Shown here: positions 32,734-41,414 of the stretch, in pieces | Layout: every line of letters begins with the position of its first letter | Numbering within the stretch: position 1 is the stretch's first letter | Origin: Oscillospiraceae bacterium | Lineage (GTDB): Bacteria > Bacillota > Clostridia > Oscillospirales > Oscillospiraceae | Length of the DNA: 64,000 bases | Reading direction: 5' to 3' | Assembly: GCA_020025275.1 (NCBI GenBank) | Contig: JAHHSI010000001.1 | Coordinates: 131,784 to 195,783 of the forward strand | Program-made: the position numbers and the translations under genes | The notes under the pieces: model-generated | What the model saw: the letters and a program-made list of their open reading frames with translations, nothing else | Databases searched by the model: none | What the model was told of the DNA's origin: nothing

Positions 32734-33402
32734 TCAGTTTACATATTCATTGGGGTCCACCACTTTGCCGTCCTTGGTCACGGAGAAGTGGAGGTGGGGG
32801 CCCATGTTGCTCTCGGCCGGGGCGGTGTCGCCCACATAGCCGATGATGTCCCCGGCGCTGACGGCCTGTCCTTCGGCCACCGGCGGGTTGGCCAAGAGAC
32901 TGCTGTACTGGGTGGTATAGCCGTCACTGTGCTCAATATAGACGGTGGTGCCCATGAGCTCGTCGTTGACGACCTTGGATACAGTGCCGTCGGCAGCTGT
33001 TTTGACGGCGTCACCTTCGGCGGCCTGAATATCCATGCCGTTGTGGGTGCGCCAATCGGCCATGGTCTCATCGTAGAGGAGCTCGGTCATGCTGAACACC
33101 GTGACCGTTGTGCCGTCCAGCGGGGAGACGACCTGGGGCAGCAGATCCTCGACCTGCATAGTCTCCTTTGCATCGGGCGGCTCCGGCGCAGGCGGGACCT
33201 CCGCCTTTTCAACGGGCGCCGGGGCCGGCTGGGGGGCGGGATGATCCGTCACGGTGGTGTGGGATGTGACATCTTTGGCCGGCTTTTCCGGGCGGAAGAG
33301 TGCTGCATAGCCGATAACACCTGTGACCAGAAGGCACAGGGCAAGGGCTATGTAAAAGCCCTTACCGGCAAACGACCTCTTCGGCGCGTTCATATTTCCC
33401 AT
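32734..33402 (-). CDS. M23 peptidase, single membrane pass (possibly SpoIIQ-like)
   Basis: 222-residue membrane-anchored peptidase. A membrane helix at residues 16-35 (GFYIALALCLLV) is followed by a Pro-rich linker and an LytM domain (about 105-222). The zinc and catalytic residues are intact: HNGMD and the HLH of GPHLHFSV. The layout, size and anchor resemble sporulation protein SpoIIQ of Clostridia, which acts in the engulfment channel, but it could also be a general wall endopeptidase. The ATG at 33402 has GAGGTT 4 bases upstream. Confidence 0.82.
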   Translation of the reverse strand: MGNMNAPKRSFAGKGFYIALALCLLVTGVIGYAALFRPEKPAKDVTSHTTVTDHPAPQPAPAPVEKAEVPPAPEPPDAKETMQVEDLLPQVVSPLDGTTVTVFSMTELLYDETMADWRTHNGMDIQAAEGDAVKTAADGTVSKVVNDELMGTTVYIEHSDGYTTQYSSLLANPPVAEGQAVSAGDIIGYVGDTAPAESNMGPHLHFSVTKDGKVVDPNEYVN

Positions 33403-33476
33403 AGTAACCTCTTCTGAGACGGCGCCAGACCGTCTCACCGCCTGTCCCGGCCGGCGGCACGCCGAAATTAGGGGGC

Positions 33477-33519
33477 AAAAAACCTCTGTCACCAGTATGG
33501 GCGGACAGAGGTTTTTTTA
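33477..33519 (-). terminator. Terminator of gpsA
   Basis: AAAAACCTCTGTC and GACAGAGGTTTTT pair; T tracts lie on both strands. Confidence 0.9.
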
Positions 33520-33551
33520 TACAGGAAACGTGAAATTTTTACAGAGCGATC

Positions 33552-34514
33552 TTACAGGTCGAATTCGCCCTTGAGACTGCGGCCGAAAAGCTCCCGGAGA
33601 ACGTCCTCCGGCCGGGCCTGTTCATAGAGCGTTACATAGACGGCACGGCAGATGGGCAGATCCACGTGGTAGGTATCCCCCAACTGCAGCATGGCACGGA
33701 CGGTGTAGTAGCCCTCGGCCAGCTTGTCGTAGGTCTCTCCTTTGATGAAGGACTCGCCGAACTGGCGGTTGTGACTGTACGGAGAGAATACGGTGGCCTC
33801 ATAATCGCCCAGATGGCAAAGCCCATAGGCGGTCAGCTCGTTGCCGCCCATGGCACGGATCAGCCGGCCCACCTCCCGAGTGCCGCGGCTCATCAGCGCC
33901 CCCTTCAGAGTGGACAGGTGGAGACCGTCCAGGAATCCGGCGGCGATGCCCACCACGTTCTTGGCCGCAGCGCCGACCTCGTTGCCCAGCAGGTCGTTGC
34001 CGTAGTAAAAGCGGATGAGATCGCTGGAAAAGGACTCCACCAGACGGTGCTTGGTCTCCTCGTCGGCACTGTCGATGACCATGCAGTTGGGGATGCCGCG
34101 GTAAAACTCCTGCACATGACCGGGCCCCAGCCAGACGGCCACCTTATTGCTGGGATCCAGATTGTCCCCGGCGATCTGGGTCAGGCGGCGTCCGGTGCCG
34201 ATCTCCAGCCCTTTCATGCACAAAACAAAGGTCTTATGTCGCAGTTCCAGCGGACGGAGCTGCTCCATCAGGGCCTGCAGGCCCTGGGAATTGATGGAGA
34301 TGACGATGACCTCGGCCTCCTGCGCTGCGTGGATGTCGTAGGTCAGGGAAATGGACTCGGGCAGGCGCAGCAGGTCGTTTTCCCGGGTGGCCATGAAGGC
34401 CTCCATGTGGCGGGATCCCTTTCGCCCATATAACGTCACCTGATGGCCGATGCGGTCCAGATACCATGTGATGAGAGAGCCCCAGCGGCCGCAGCCGATG
34501 ACACAGATACGCAT
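33552..34514 (-). CDS. gpsA: Glycerol-3-phosphate dehydrogenase, NAD(P)+
   Basis: 320-residue enzyme that reduces dihydroxyacetone phosphate to sn-glycerol 3-phosphate for lipid synthesis. The Rossmann motif is CVIGCGRWGS, and the catalytic Lys lies in GAAAKNVVGIAAG. The C-terminal helical domain is complete (GDYEATVFSPYSHNRQFG). The first Gly-rich turn reads GCGRWGS instead of the usual GAGSWGT, a minor variation. AGGAGGT precedes the ATG. It sits near gpmI, tpiA and pgk, all triose-phosphate metabolism. Confidence 0.92.
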   Translation of the reverse strand: MRICVIGCGRWGSLITWYLDRIGHQVTLYGRKGSRHMEAFMATRENDLLRLPESISLTYDIHAAQEAEVIVISINSQGLQALMEQLRPLELRHKTFVLCMKGLEIGTGRRLTQIAGDNLDPSNKVAVWLGPGHVQEFYRGIPNCMVIDSADEETKHRLVESFSSDLIRFYYGNDLLGNEVGAAAKNVVGIAAGFLDGLHLSTLKGALMSRGTREVGRLIRAMGGNELTAYGLCHLGDYEATVFSPYSHNRQFGESFIKGETYDKLAEGYYTVRAMLQLGDTYHVDLPICRAVYVTLYEQARPEDVLRELFGRSLKGEFDL

Positions 34515-34536
34515 ATTGTTACCTCCTATAGCGGAA

Positions 34537-34573
34537 TAAAAAATAACCGGAACGTCTTGTTCCGGTTATTTTA
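34537..34573. terminator. Terminator of the pgk-tpiA-gpmI block
   Basis: AATAACCGGAAC pairs with GTTCCGGTTATT around GTCTT, with A and T tracts on either side. Confidence 0.92.
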
Positions 34574-34599
34574 TCATATTTTGAATGAAAGGGAAACCC

Positions 34600-36111
34600 T
34601 TACTTGACGATCAGCGTTTTGCCGTCCATCTCCTCAGGGCAGGCCAATCCCATCACATCCAGAATGGTGGGCGCAATGTCCGCCAGACGACCGGGGCGCA
34701 GCTCGGTGCCGGCGCCGCAGAGGATAAAGGGCACCAGATTGGTGGTATGGGCCGTCATGGGGCTGCCGTCGGCTTCCTTCATCTTTTCGGCGTTGCCGTG
34801 GTCGGCCGTGACCATGGCGATACCGCCCATTTTCAGTGTGGCATCCACCACACGGCCGACGCACTCGTCCACCGTTTCCACGGCCTTGATGGCGGCGTCC
34901 AGAACGCCGGTGTGGCCCACCATGTCGCAGTTGGCGAAGTTGAGGATGATCACGTCGTATGCCCCGGAATTGATGCGCTCGACGCACTTGTCGCACACCT
35001 CATAAGCGCTCATCTCCGGCTGGAGGTCATAGGTGGCCACCTTGGGAGAGTTCACCAGAACACGGTCCTCACCGGGGTACTGTTTTTCCACACCACCGTT
35101 GAAAAAGAAGGTGACGTGGGCGTATTTCTCCGTTTCGGCGATGCGCAGCTGGGTGAGCCCCAGAGAGCTGAGGTACTCGCCCAGACCGTTCTTCACCTGC
35201 AGACGGGGCCAGGCCACCTGTACGTTGGGCATGGTGGCGTCATACTCCGTGTTGCACACAAAGGTGGTGGGGAAGAACTCCCGCTTGAATCCGTCAAAGT
35301 CGGGGTCCACCAGAGCGCGGGTGATCTCACGGGCGCGGTCGGGACGATAGTTGAAGAAAATGATGCTGTCGCGGTCGGAAATGGTCCCGTTCTCGTTGCA
35401 CACCACCGGCTCCATAAATTCGTCGGTGATGTTGTTGGCGTACGAGGCGGCCACGGCCGCCACGGGGTCGCTGTTCTGTATCCCCTCGCCGTAGACCATG
35501 GCGTCATAGGCCAGCTGGACACGTTCCCAGCGCTTGTCACGATCCATGGCGTAATAGCGGCCCATGACCGTGGCGATGGTGCCGACGCCCAGCTTGGCGC
35601 ACTCCTCCGCACAGGCGGCGACAAAGTCACGGCCGGAGGTGGGGGATACGTCACGGCCATCCAAAAAGGCGTGGATGAAAACCTTCTCTACGCCCCGCTC
35701 TTTGGCCAGACGCAGCAGAGCATAGAGGTGATCGATATGGGAGTGGACGCCGCCGTCGGACAAAAGCCCCATGAGGTGGAGGGCCGTGCCGTTGGAAAGG
35801 CAGTTGTCCATGGCCGCATTATAGGCCTCATTGCGGAAGAAAGAGCCATCCTCGATCCCGCAGCTGATGCGGGGGAGATCCTGAAATACCACACGGCCGC
35901 CGCCGATATTGGTGTGGCCCACCTCACTGTTGCCCATCTGGCCGTCCGGCAGACCCACGTCCAGCCCGGAAGCGGACAGCGTGGTGTGGGCGTATTCGGC
36001 AAACAGGTGGTCCAGCACCGGCGTGTTGGCCAGCGTGACAGCGTTTCCGCCGTTGGCCGGCGCCATGCCGAAGCCGTCCATAATGATGAGTGTCGTGGGA
36101 GTTTTATTCAT
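34600..36111 (-). CDS. gpmI: 2,3-bisphosphoglycerate-independent phosphoglycerate mutase
   Basis: 503-residue metalloenzyme that interconverts 3- and 2-phosphoglycerate in glycolysis. The nucleophilic Ser is residue 62 in MGNSEVGHTNIGGGR, and the N-terminal metal motif is IIMDGFG. C-terminal metal ligands appear in NFANCDMVGHTG and VTADHGNAE. Length matches the family (about 510). The start at 36111 has GAGGA 5 bases upstream; the frame continues upstream without a better start. It is last in the order pgk, tpiA, gpmI. Confidence 0.95.
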   Translation of the reverse strand: MNKTPTTLIIMDGFGMAPANGGNAVTLANTPVLDHLFAEYAHTTLSASGLDVGLPDGQMGNSEVGHTNIGGGRVVFQDLPRISCGIEDGSFFRNEAYNAAMDNCLSNGTALHLMGLLSDGGVHSHIDHLYALLRLAKERGVEKVFIHAFLDGRDVSPTSGRDFVAACAEECAKLGVGTIATVMGRYYAMDRDKRWERVQLAYDAMVYGEGIQNSDPVAAVAASYANNITDEFMEPVVCNENGTISDRDSIIFFNYRPDRAREITRALVDPDFDGFKREFFPTTFVCNTEYDATMPNVQVAWPRLQVKNGLGEYLSSLGLTQLRIAETEKYAHVTFFFNGGVEKQYPGEDRVLVNSPKVATYDLQPEMSAYEVCDKCVERINSGAYDVIILNFANCDMVGHTGVLDAAIKAVETVDECVGRVVDATLKMGGIAMVTADHGNAEKMKEADGSPMTAHTTNLVPFILCGAGTELRPGRLADIAPTILDVMGLACPEEMDGKTLIVK

Positions 36112-36142
36112 AAAAATCCTCGATTCTGGTTGTGTCCAGGAA

Positions 36143-36916
36143 TTATTCCTGATTCGCAGCGTTGATGATGTCCACAAACTCGGTGGGCTTGAGTGCAGCA
36201 CCGCCGATCAGACCGCCGTCGATGTCGGGCTGAGCCAGCAGCTCTGCAGCGTTGGAGGGCTTCATGGAGCCGCCGTACTGAATGGTGATGGAGCGGGCGA
36301 TGCGGGCACCATACAGGTGGCGCACAGTGGTGCGGATGAAAGTGCAGACCTCCGCTGCCTGCTCGGCCGTAGCGGTCTTGCCGGTGCCGATGGCCCAGAT
36401 GGGCTCGTAGGCGATGACGCAGCGGCGCAGCTTCTCGGCGGGCACGCCGGCCAGAGCGGACTTGACCTGCAGGGCGATCAGCTCCATGGTGATGCCCAGC
36501 TCACGCTGCTCCAGGGATTCGCCCACACAGATGATGGGGTGCAGACCGGCCTCCAGAGCGGCATGGACCTTCTTGTTGACGGTCACGTCGGTCTCGCCGA
36601 AGTACTGACGGCGCTCACTGTGGCCGATGATGACGTACTTCACGCCCAGATCCTTGAGCATATCGGCAGACACTTCGCCGGTGTAGGCGCCGGACTTCTC
36701 ATAGAACACATTCTCGGCGCCCACGGAAACGCGCATATCCTTGAAAGCCTTGATCGCCGCGGGAATGTTGACAGCGGGAACGCATACCACCACGTCGCAC
36801 CACTTAGCCTTGGGCAGGAGGGTCTTCAGTTCCTCGGCAAACTTCTTGGTCTCGGAAGCGGTCTTGTTCATCTTCCAGTTGCCGGCGATGATGGTCTTGC
36901 GATATCTGCGATTCAT
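36143..36916 (-). CDS. tpiA: Triosephosphate isomerase
   Basis: 257-residue TIM-barrel enzyme that interconverts dihydroxyacetone phosphate and glyceraldehyde 3-phosphate. Catalytic residues are Lys15 (AGNWKMN), His99 (IIGHSERR) and Glu171 (AYEPIWAIGTG), and the phosphate loop IQYGGSMKP is present. It lies 31 bases before gpmI and 96 bases after pgk. Confidence 0.97.
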   Translation of the reverse strand: MNRRYRKTIIAGNWKMNKTASETKKFAEELKTLLPKAKWCDVVVCVPAVNIPAAIKAFKDMRVSVGAENVFYEKSGAYTGEVSADMLKDLGVKYVIIGHSERRQYFGETDVTVNKKVHAALEAGLHPIICVGESLEQRELGITMELIALQVKSALAGVPAEKLRRCVIAYEPIWAIGTGKTATAEQAAEVCTFIRTTVRHLYGARIARSITIQYGGSMKPSNAAELLAQPDIDGGLIGGAALKPTEFVDIINAANQE

Positions 36917-37012
36917 AATGTAATTTCTCCTCTTTGATTTTATTGAAATGCTAAATAAAAAACGAAAACAATTGCTGCGGCGGGGTAGACCGCAGCGGGG
37001 GGGTCAGGTGGC

Positions 37013-38209
37013 TTACCGATCCAGCAGGCAGGCCACACCGGGCAGTTCCTTCCCCTCCATGAACTCCAGAGAGGCGCCGCCGCCGGTGGAGATGTGGGTC
37101 ATCTTGTCGGCATAGCCCAGCTGCTGTACAGCCGCTGCGCTGTCACCGCCGCCGATGATGGTGATGGCGTCCGTGTTGCTCAGCGCCTGCGCCACGGCCT
37201 CGGTGCCCTTGGCAAAGGCGGGGAACTCAAAGACGCCCATGGGCCCGTTCCAGATCACGGTGCCGGCGTCCTTCACGGCGCTGCAGTAGAGCTCCACGGT
37301 CTTGGGGCCGATGTCCATGCCCTCCCAACCGTCGGGGATCATGCCGGCGTCCACGGTCATGCTCTTGGCATCGGCGGCAAACTTGTCGCCGCAGACCGTG
37401 TCCACAGGCAGCAGCAGCTTGACGCCCTTCTGAGCGGCCTTGGCCACCATTTCGTTGGCGTACTCCTGCCAGTCGGCCTCAAAGAGGGAGTCGCCGATCT
37501 TGCCGCCCTGAGCGGCGGAGAAGGTGTAGGCCATACCGCCGCCGATGATGATGGTGTCGGCGATCTCCAGCAGGTTATTGATCACGCCGATCTTGGAAGA
37601 GACCTTGGAGCCGCCCAGGATCGCCACCAGAGGGCGCTTGGGGTTGTCCAGTGCCCCGCCGATGACCTCCAGCTCCTTCTGAATGAGGAAACCGGACACG
37701 GCGGGCAGGTACTCGGCCACGCCGGCGGTGGAGGCGTGGGCACGGTGCACGGCGCCGAAGGCGTCGGAGACATACAGCTGGGCCATAGAGGCCAGTGCCT
37801 TGGCCAGCTCCGGATCGTTCTTGGTTTCACCCTTTTCAAACCGGGTGTTCTCCAGCAGCAGCACCTGACCGGGCTGCAGAGCGGCGGCCTTGGCCATGGC
37901 ATCTGCCCCCACGACGTCGTCGGCCATGATGACCTCACGGCCCAGCAGCTCGCTGAGGCGGGCGGCCACCGGCTTCAGGCTCAGCTCCGGCTTTACCTCG
38001 CCCTTGGGCTTGCCCATATGGGAGCAGGCAATCACCGCAGCCCCCTGCTCCAGCAGGTACTGCAGCGTGGGAAGAGCGGCACGGATGCGCTTGTCATCGG
38101 TGATCACACCGCTGCCATCCTTGGCCATCGGAACATTGAAGTCGCAGCGCAGCAGCACTTTCTTGCCTGCCACGTCCACATCTTTCACGGTCTTCTTGTT
38201 GTAATTCAT
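37013..38209 (-). CDS. pgk: Phosphoglycerate kinase
   Basis: 398-residue enzyme producing ATP from 1,3-bisphosphoglycerate. The N-terminal VLLRCDFNVPM and the substrate-binding HMGKPKG segments, the hinge, and the C-terminal GGGDSAAAV nucleotide loop are all present. AAAGGAG precedes the ATG at 38209. The order pgk-tpiA-gpmI is the common clostridial glycolytic cluster; gap and eno are not in the window. Confidence 0.97.
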   Translation of the reverse strand: MNYNKKTVKDVDVAGKKVLLRCDFNVPMAKDGSGVITDDKRIRAALPTLQYLLEQGAAVIACSHMGKPKGEVKPELSLKPVAARLSELLGREVIMADDVVGADAMAKAAALQPGQVLLLENTRFEKGETKNDPELAKALASMAQLYVSDAFGAVHRAHASTAGVAEYLPAVSGFLIQKELEVIGGALDNPKRPLVAILGGSKVSSKIGVINNLLEIADTIIIGGGMAYTFSAAQGGKIGDSLFEADWQEYANEMVAKAAQKGVKLLLPVDTVCGDKFAADAKSMTVDAGMIPDGWEGMDIGPKTVELYCSAVKDAGTVIWNGPMGVFEFPAFAKGTEAVAQALSNTDAITIIGGGDSAAAVQQLGYADKMTHISTGGGASLEFMEGKELPGVACLLDR

Positions 38210-38225
38210 ACAAACACGCTCCTTT

Positions 38226-38254
38226 ATAATACCAGTATGTTGCCATAGAATCAA
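38226..38254 (-). promoter_or_regulatory. Promoter of the pgk-tpiA-gpmI block
   Basis: TTGATT, a 17-base spacer and TATTAT on the minus strand overlap the end of trmL. The leader would be very short, about 10 bases before the pgk start. Confidence 0.6.
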
Positions 38255-38748
38255 AGGTGCTTCCGGGCCATTTCGCCGGTGCCGCACAGTCCGGGGAAGC
38301 CGTTCTGACGCAGCGCCTCGTAGGTGAGGATGGCCACGGAGTTGCTGAGGTTCAGGCTGCGGGCCTCGGCACGCATGGGGAGGCGGATGCAGCGTTCATA
38401 GTAGGCATTGCGGAAGTCCTGAGGCAGACCCGCTGTCTCCTTGCCGAAGAAAAGCCAGCAGTTAGCGCTGAAGGACACCTCGTCATAAGCACGAGGTGCC
38501 TTGGTGGTGGCCAACCATAGATCTGCCTTGGCGGAAGGATGGATGGCAAAAAAGGATTCCAGATTTTCATAGTCCTGTACCTGTACCAATGACCAGTAGT
38601 CCAGGCCAGCCCGCCGTACGGCTTTTTCGGAAATATCAAAGCCCAGCGGACGAATCAGATGCAGGCGACTGCCGGTAGCGGCGCAGGTGCGGGCAATGTT
38701 GCCGCAGTTCTGCGGAATCTCCGGCTCAACCAGTACGATATTTAACAC
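38251..38748 (-). CDS. trmL: tRNA (cytidine/uridine(34)-2'-O)-methyltransferase
   Basis: 165-residue SPOUT-class methyltransferase that modifies the wobble base of tRNA-Leu isoacceptors. The N-terminal VEPEIPQNCGNIART and the SAM-knot segments LFFGKETAGLP and RSLNLSNSVAILTYE are diagnostic. A GTG at 38748 is taken as start because the protein then begins MLNIVLVEPEIPQN, as in relatives (about 157 residues); AAGGAG is 13 bases upstream, somewhat far. Confidence 0.88.
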   Translation of the reverse strand: MLNIVLVEPEIPQNCGNIARTCAATGSRLHLIRPLGFDISEKAVRRAGLDYWSLVQVQDYENLESFFAIHPSAKADLWLATTKAPRAYDEVSFSANCWLFFGKETAGLPQDFRNAYYERCIRLPMRAEARSLNLSNSVAILTYEALRQNGFPGLCGTGEMARKHL

Positions 38749-39070
38749 AGGGAAAAAGACACTCCTTAAAAACCGCAAATCTCTGCTTAAAATGAAAGGA
38801 AATACCCCGGGAAGGGGTGGAAATGTCCAGAATTGTCCCTCTTTTAAGCGGACTTGCCTATTGTAATGCAAAGTCAAAAGAAATTCAACTATTAATTCGT
38901 AAATTTACCGATTTTTTCATAAAAATATAAAGCAAACCAATGCGATTGTAGAAAAAACGGGCAGAATGACAGAATTATACGGGGGAAGAAGGGCGATTTC
39001 TGGCAGAAGTGATTATGGGAAAAATAATTCACTGAAATAATGGAAAAGTACTGGATTTTCTCGGATACCC
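38749..39070. other. Divergent intergenic region trmL-glmU
   Basis: No gene is supported. It is visibly AT-rich between about 38880 and 39060 and should hold the promoters of both neighbours. Confidence 0.4.
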
Positions 39071-39079
39071 TGCTATAAT
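39071..39079 (+). promoter_or_regulatory. Extended -10 promoter for the glmU-like gene
   Basis: TGCTATAAT, 27 bases upstream of the ATG, with a weak -35. Confidence 0.65.
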
Positions 39080-39106
39080 AAAACCAACAGGATAGAAGGG
39101 AGACAA

Positions 39107-40213
39107 ATGGAAATGGCCTGTCAAACTGCCATCGTCAATTTGAAAGAAGATGCGTTCTCGGCCGGGAAACCGCTGATGCTGCATGAGCTGCTGTTCTGCC
39201 CCATTCTGACGTGGGTGAGTGAGGAATTGCAGTCCAATGGAGTGCGGCGGTTTTTTGTTGTCTGTGAGGAGACTTGGCGGGAGGCGGCGCAACAGGCGCT
39301 GTCATCCGTGCAGGGGGTAGAGTTCTTTGCGGATGCCGCACAGGCGGTGCAGGCGGCGCAGGACGAGGTCCTGGTGCTCCCTTCGGCGGTGGTGCCGGTG
39401 CAGTCGTTTGCCGGAAGCCCCGTCTATGCCGCCGACGCCGATACGCTTACCCCGGCGGACCTGAAAACGGCACCGGAGACGTGCCGCCGTCCGCTGGACT
39501 GGATGGCGGTGACGGGGATGAAGGAACTGCAGCGTGCCGCCGCACTCTGCCGGGAGATCATCAACGCCCGGCTGATGGCCGAGGGCGTCACCATCGTTGA
39601 TCCGGCTACCACCTACGTCGATCCCCGCTGCCATGTGGCCGAAGGAACGGTGCTGCTGCCGGGGACGATCCTGCGGGGGAAAACCACCGTGGGCGCCGGC
39701 TGCGAGATCGGGCCCAACAGCATGATCCGGGAGTGCACCATCGGGGAGGGAACCACCGTCAACGCCTCCCAGCTCAATGAGAGCACGGTAGGCAGCCACA
39801 CCAGTGTGGGCCCCTTTGCGTATATCCGCCCCCACTGCCGGATCGGGGATCACTGCCGTGTGGGAGATTTCGTGGAGATGAAGAACTCCACACTGGGCAA
39901 CGGCACCAAGGTCTCCCACCTCACCTATGTGGGTGACAGCGACGTGGGTGAAGAGGTCAACTTCGGCTGCGGCACGGTGACCAGTAATTACGACGGCCAC
40001 AAAAAATACCGCTGCACCATCGGCAGTCACGTCTTTTTGGGCTGCAACACCAATCTGATCGCACCTGTGACGGTGGGAGACGGGGCCTATACGGCGGCCG
40101 GTTCCACGGTGACGGAGGATGTGCCCGGCGATGCGCTGGCCATTGCCCGGGAGCGGCAGACCAACAAACCGGACTGGGCGGCAAAATTCCGCCGCAGCTG
40201 GGAAGACAAGTGA
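39107..40213 (+). CDS. GlmU-like protein with degenerate uridylyltransferase half
   Basis: 368 residues against about 450 for complete GlmU. The C-terminal left-handed beta-helix (about 165-350) is intact and has the residues expected for acetyl transfer to glucosamine 1-phosphate: Arg241, Lys259, His271, Tyr274 and Asn294 (KVSHLTYVGD, VTSNYDGHKKY). The N-terminal part (1-130) keeps a trace of the Rossmann fold, for example PLMLHELLFCPIL, but the nucleotide-binding motif LAAGxGTRM is absent and roughly 100 residues are missing. Its place before prs, pth and mfd is that of glmU in Firmicutes. It is predicted to keep the acetyltransferase but not the UDP-GlcNAc pyrophosphorylase step. GGGAG lies 4 bases before the start. 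Confidence 0.85.
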   Translation: MEMACQTAIVNLKEDAFSAGKPLMLHELLFCPILTWVSEELQSNGVRRFFVVCEETWREAAQQALSSVQGVEFFADAAQAVQAAQDEVLVLPSAVVPVQSFAGSPVYAADADTLTPADLKTAPETCRRPLDWMAVTGMKELQRAAALCREIINARLMAEGVTIVDPATTYVDPRCHVAEGTVLLPGTILRGKTTVGAGCEIGPNSMIRECTIGEGTTVNASQLNESTVGSHTSVGPFAYIRPHCRIGDHCRVGDFVEMKNSTLGNGTKVSHLTYVGDSDVGEEVNFGCGTVTSNYDGHKKYRCTIGSHVFLGCNTNLIAPVTVGDGAYTAAGSTVTEDVPGDALAIARERQTNKPDWAAKFRRSWEDK

Positions 40214-40296
40214 GCATCAGTCCCTGCGGGGGCTGCTCAGATATTCGTACCACGAGAGAGATTTTTTAATTCAGAGAGAAAGCGAGTGTGTAAAAA

Positions 40297-41256
40297 ATGA
40301 TTTCTCACGGCAAGGACATTAAGATTTTCACCGGTACCTCCAACCCTGCGTTGGCAGCAGAGATCTGCAAGTGCATGGGGACCAAGTTGGGCGAGGCAGA
40401 GGTCAAGACGTTTGCTGACGGAGAGGCATCCGTGTCTCTTTATGAAACCGTCCGCGGCAGCGACGTGTTTCTCATCAACTCCACCTGCAAGCCGGTCAAC
40501 AACAGCCTGATGGAGCTGCTGGTGATGATCGATGCCTGCAAGCGCGCCTCCGCAGGCCGCATCACGGCAGTGATCCCCTACTTCGGCTATGCCCGTCAGG
40601 ACCGCAAGGCCAAAAGCCGCGACCCGATTTCCGCCAAGCTGGTGGCCAATATGCTGACGGCCGCCGGTGCCGACCGCGTGCTGACTATGGACCTGCACGC
40701 AGACCAGATCCAGGGCTTTTTCGACATCCCGGTGGATAACCTGCGCGGCAATCCCGTGTTCGTGGACTACTACGCCAAGAAGTTCGGCGAGCACTGCGAG
40801 GATATGGTGGTGGTTTCTCCCGATGTCGGTTCCGTCAGTCGCGCCCGCATCTTCGCTCAGAAGCTGCATATGGGCCTTGCCATTGTGGACAAGCGCCGCC
40901 AGAAGGCCAACCAGTGTGAGGTCATGAACGTCATCGGCGACGTGGCCGGGAAGGACTGCATCCTGTTTGATGACATGGTGGATACCGCCGGTTCTCTGTG
41001 CAATGCCGCCAAGGCGGTCGTAGAAGTGGGCGGCGCCAAGAGCGTGTATGCCTGTGCCTCCCACGGCCTGCTGTCCGGCCCCGCCATTGATCGCATCAAC
41101 GACAGCGTCATCACCGAGGTGGCCCTGCTGAACACCGTGCCTGTGGAGTTCGGTGCCGGCAGTGACAAGATCAAGTATCTGTCCGTGGCCCCCATGTTTG
41201 CCGAGGCCATTGAGCGCATCTATCAGGAAATTTCCATTGCAAAGCTGTTCAACTAA
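40297..41256 (+). CDS. prs: Ribose-phosphate pyrophosphokinase
   Basis: 319-residue enzyme making PRPP from ribose 5-phosphate and ATP. The ATP-binding flexible loop DRKAKSRDPISAK, the metal-binding DLHADQIQGFF and the PRPP-binding segment LFDDMVDTAGSL are present. The Shine-Dalgarno is weak (AGAGAGAAAG). It lies 83 bases after the GlmU-like gene, in the usual glmU-prs order. Confidence 0.96.
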   Translation: MISHGKDIKIFTGTSNPALAAEICKCMGTKLGEAEVKTFADGEASVSLYETVRGSDVFLINSTCKPVNNSLMELLVMIDACKRASAGRITAVIPYFGYARQDRKAKSRDPISAKLVANMLTAAGADRVLTMDLHADQIQGFFDIPVDNLRGNPVFVDYYAKKFGEHCEDMVVVSPDVGSVSRARIFAQKLHMGLAIVDKRRQKANQCEVMNVIGDVAGKDCILFDDMVDTAGSLCNAAKAVVEVGGAKSVYACASHGLLSGPAIDRINDSVITEVALLNTVPVEFGAGSDKIKYLSVAPMFAEAIERIYQEISIAKLFN

Positions 41257-41274
41257 GAAAATTTGTGTTATGAT

Positions 41275-41316
41275 AAGTGGACTGTCATTTATGGCAGTCC
41301 ACTTTGGCTTTTTCGG
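41275..41316 (+). terminator. Probable terminator after prs
   Basis: AAGTGGACTG pairs with CAGTCCACTT around a 10-base loop, followed by TTGGCTTTTT. The T tract is interrupted, so read-through into pth is possible. Confidence 0.6.
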
Positions 41317-41414
41317 GGAGAAAAGGACAAAAACGGACATTTTTCAGCTTTATTTCAGCCGCCGGCGCTATGCTGCGGACGGAGTAAAAGACACAGCAAC
41401 GGAGGCAACGATCT

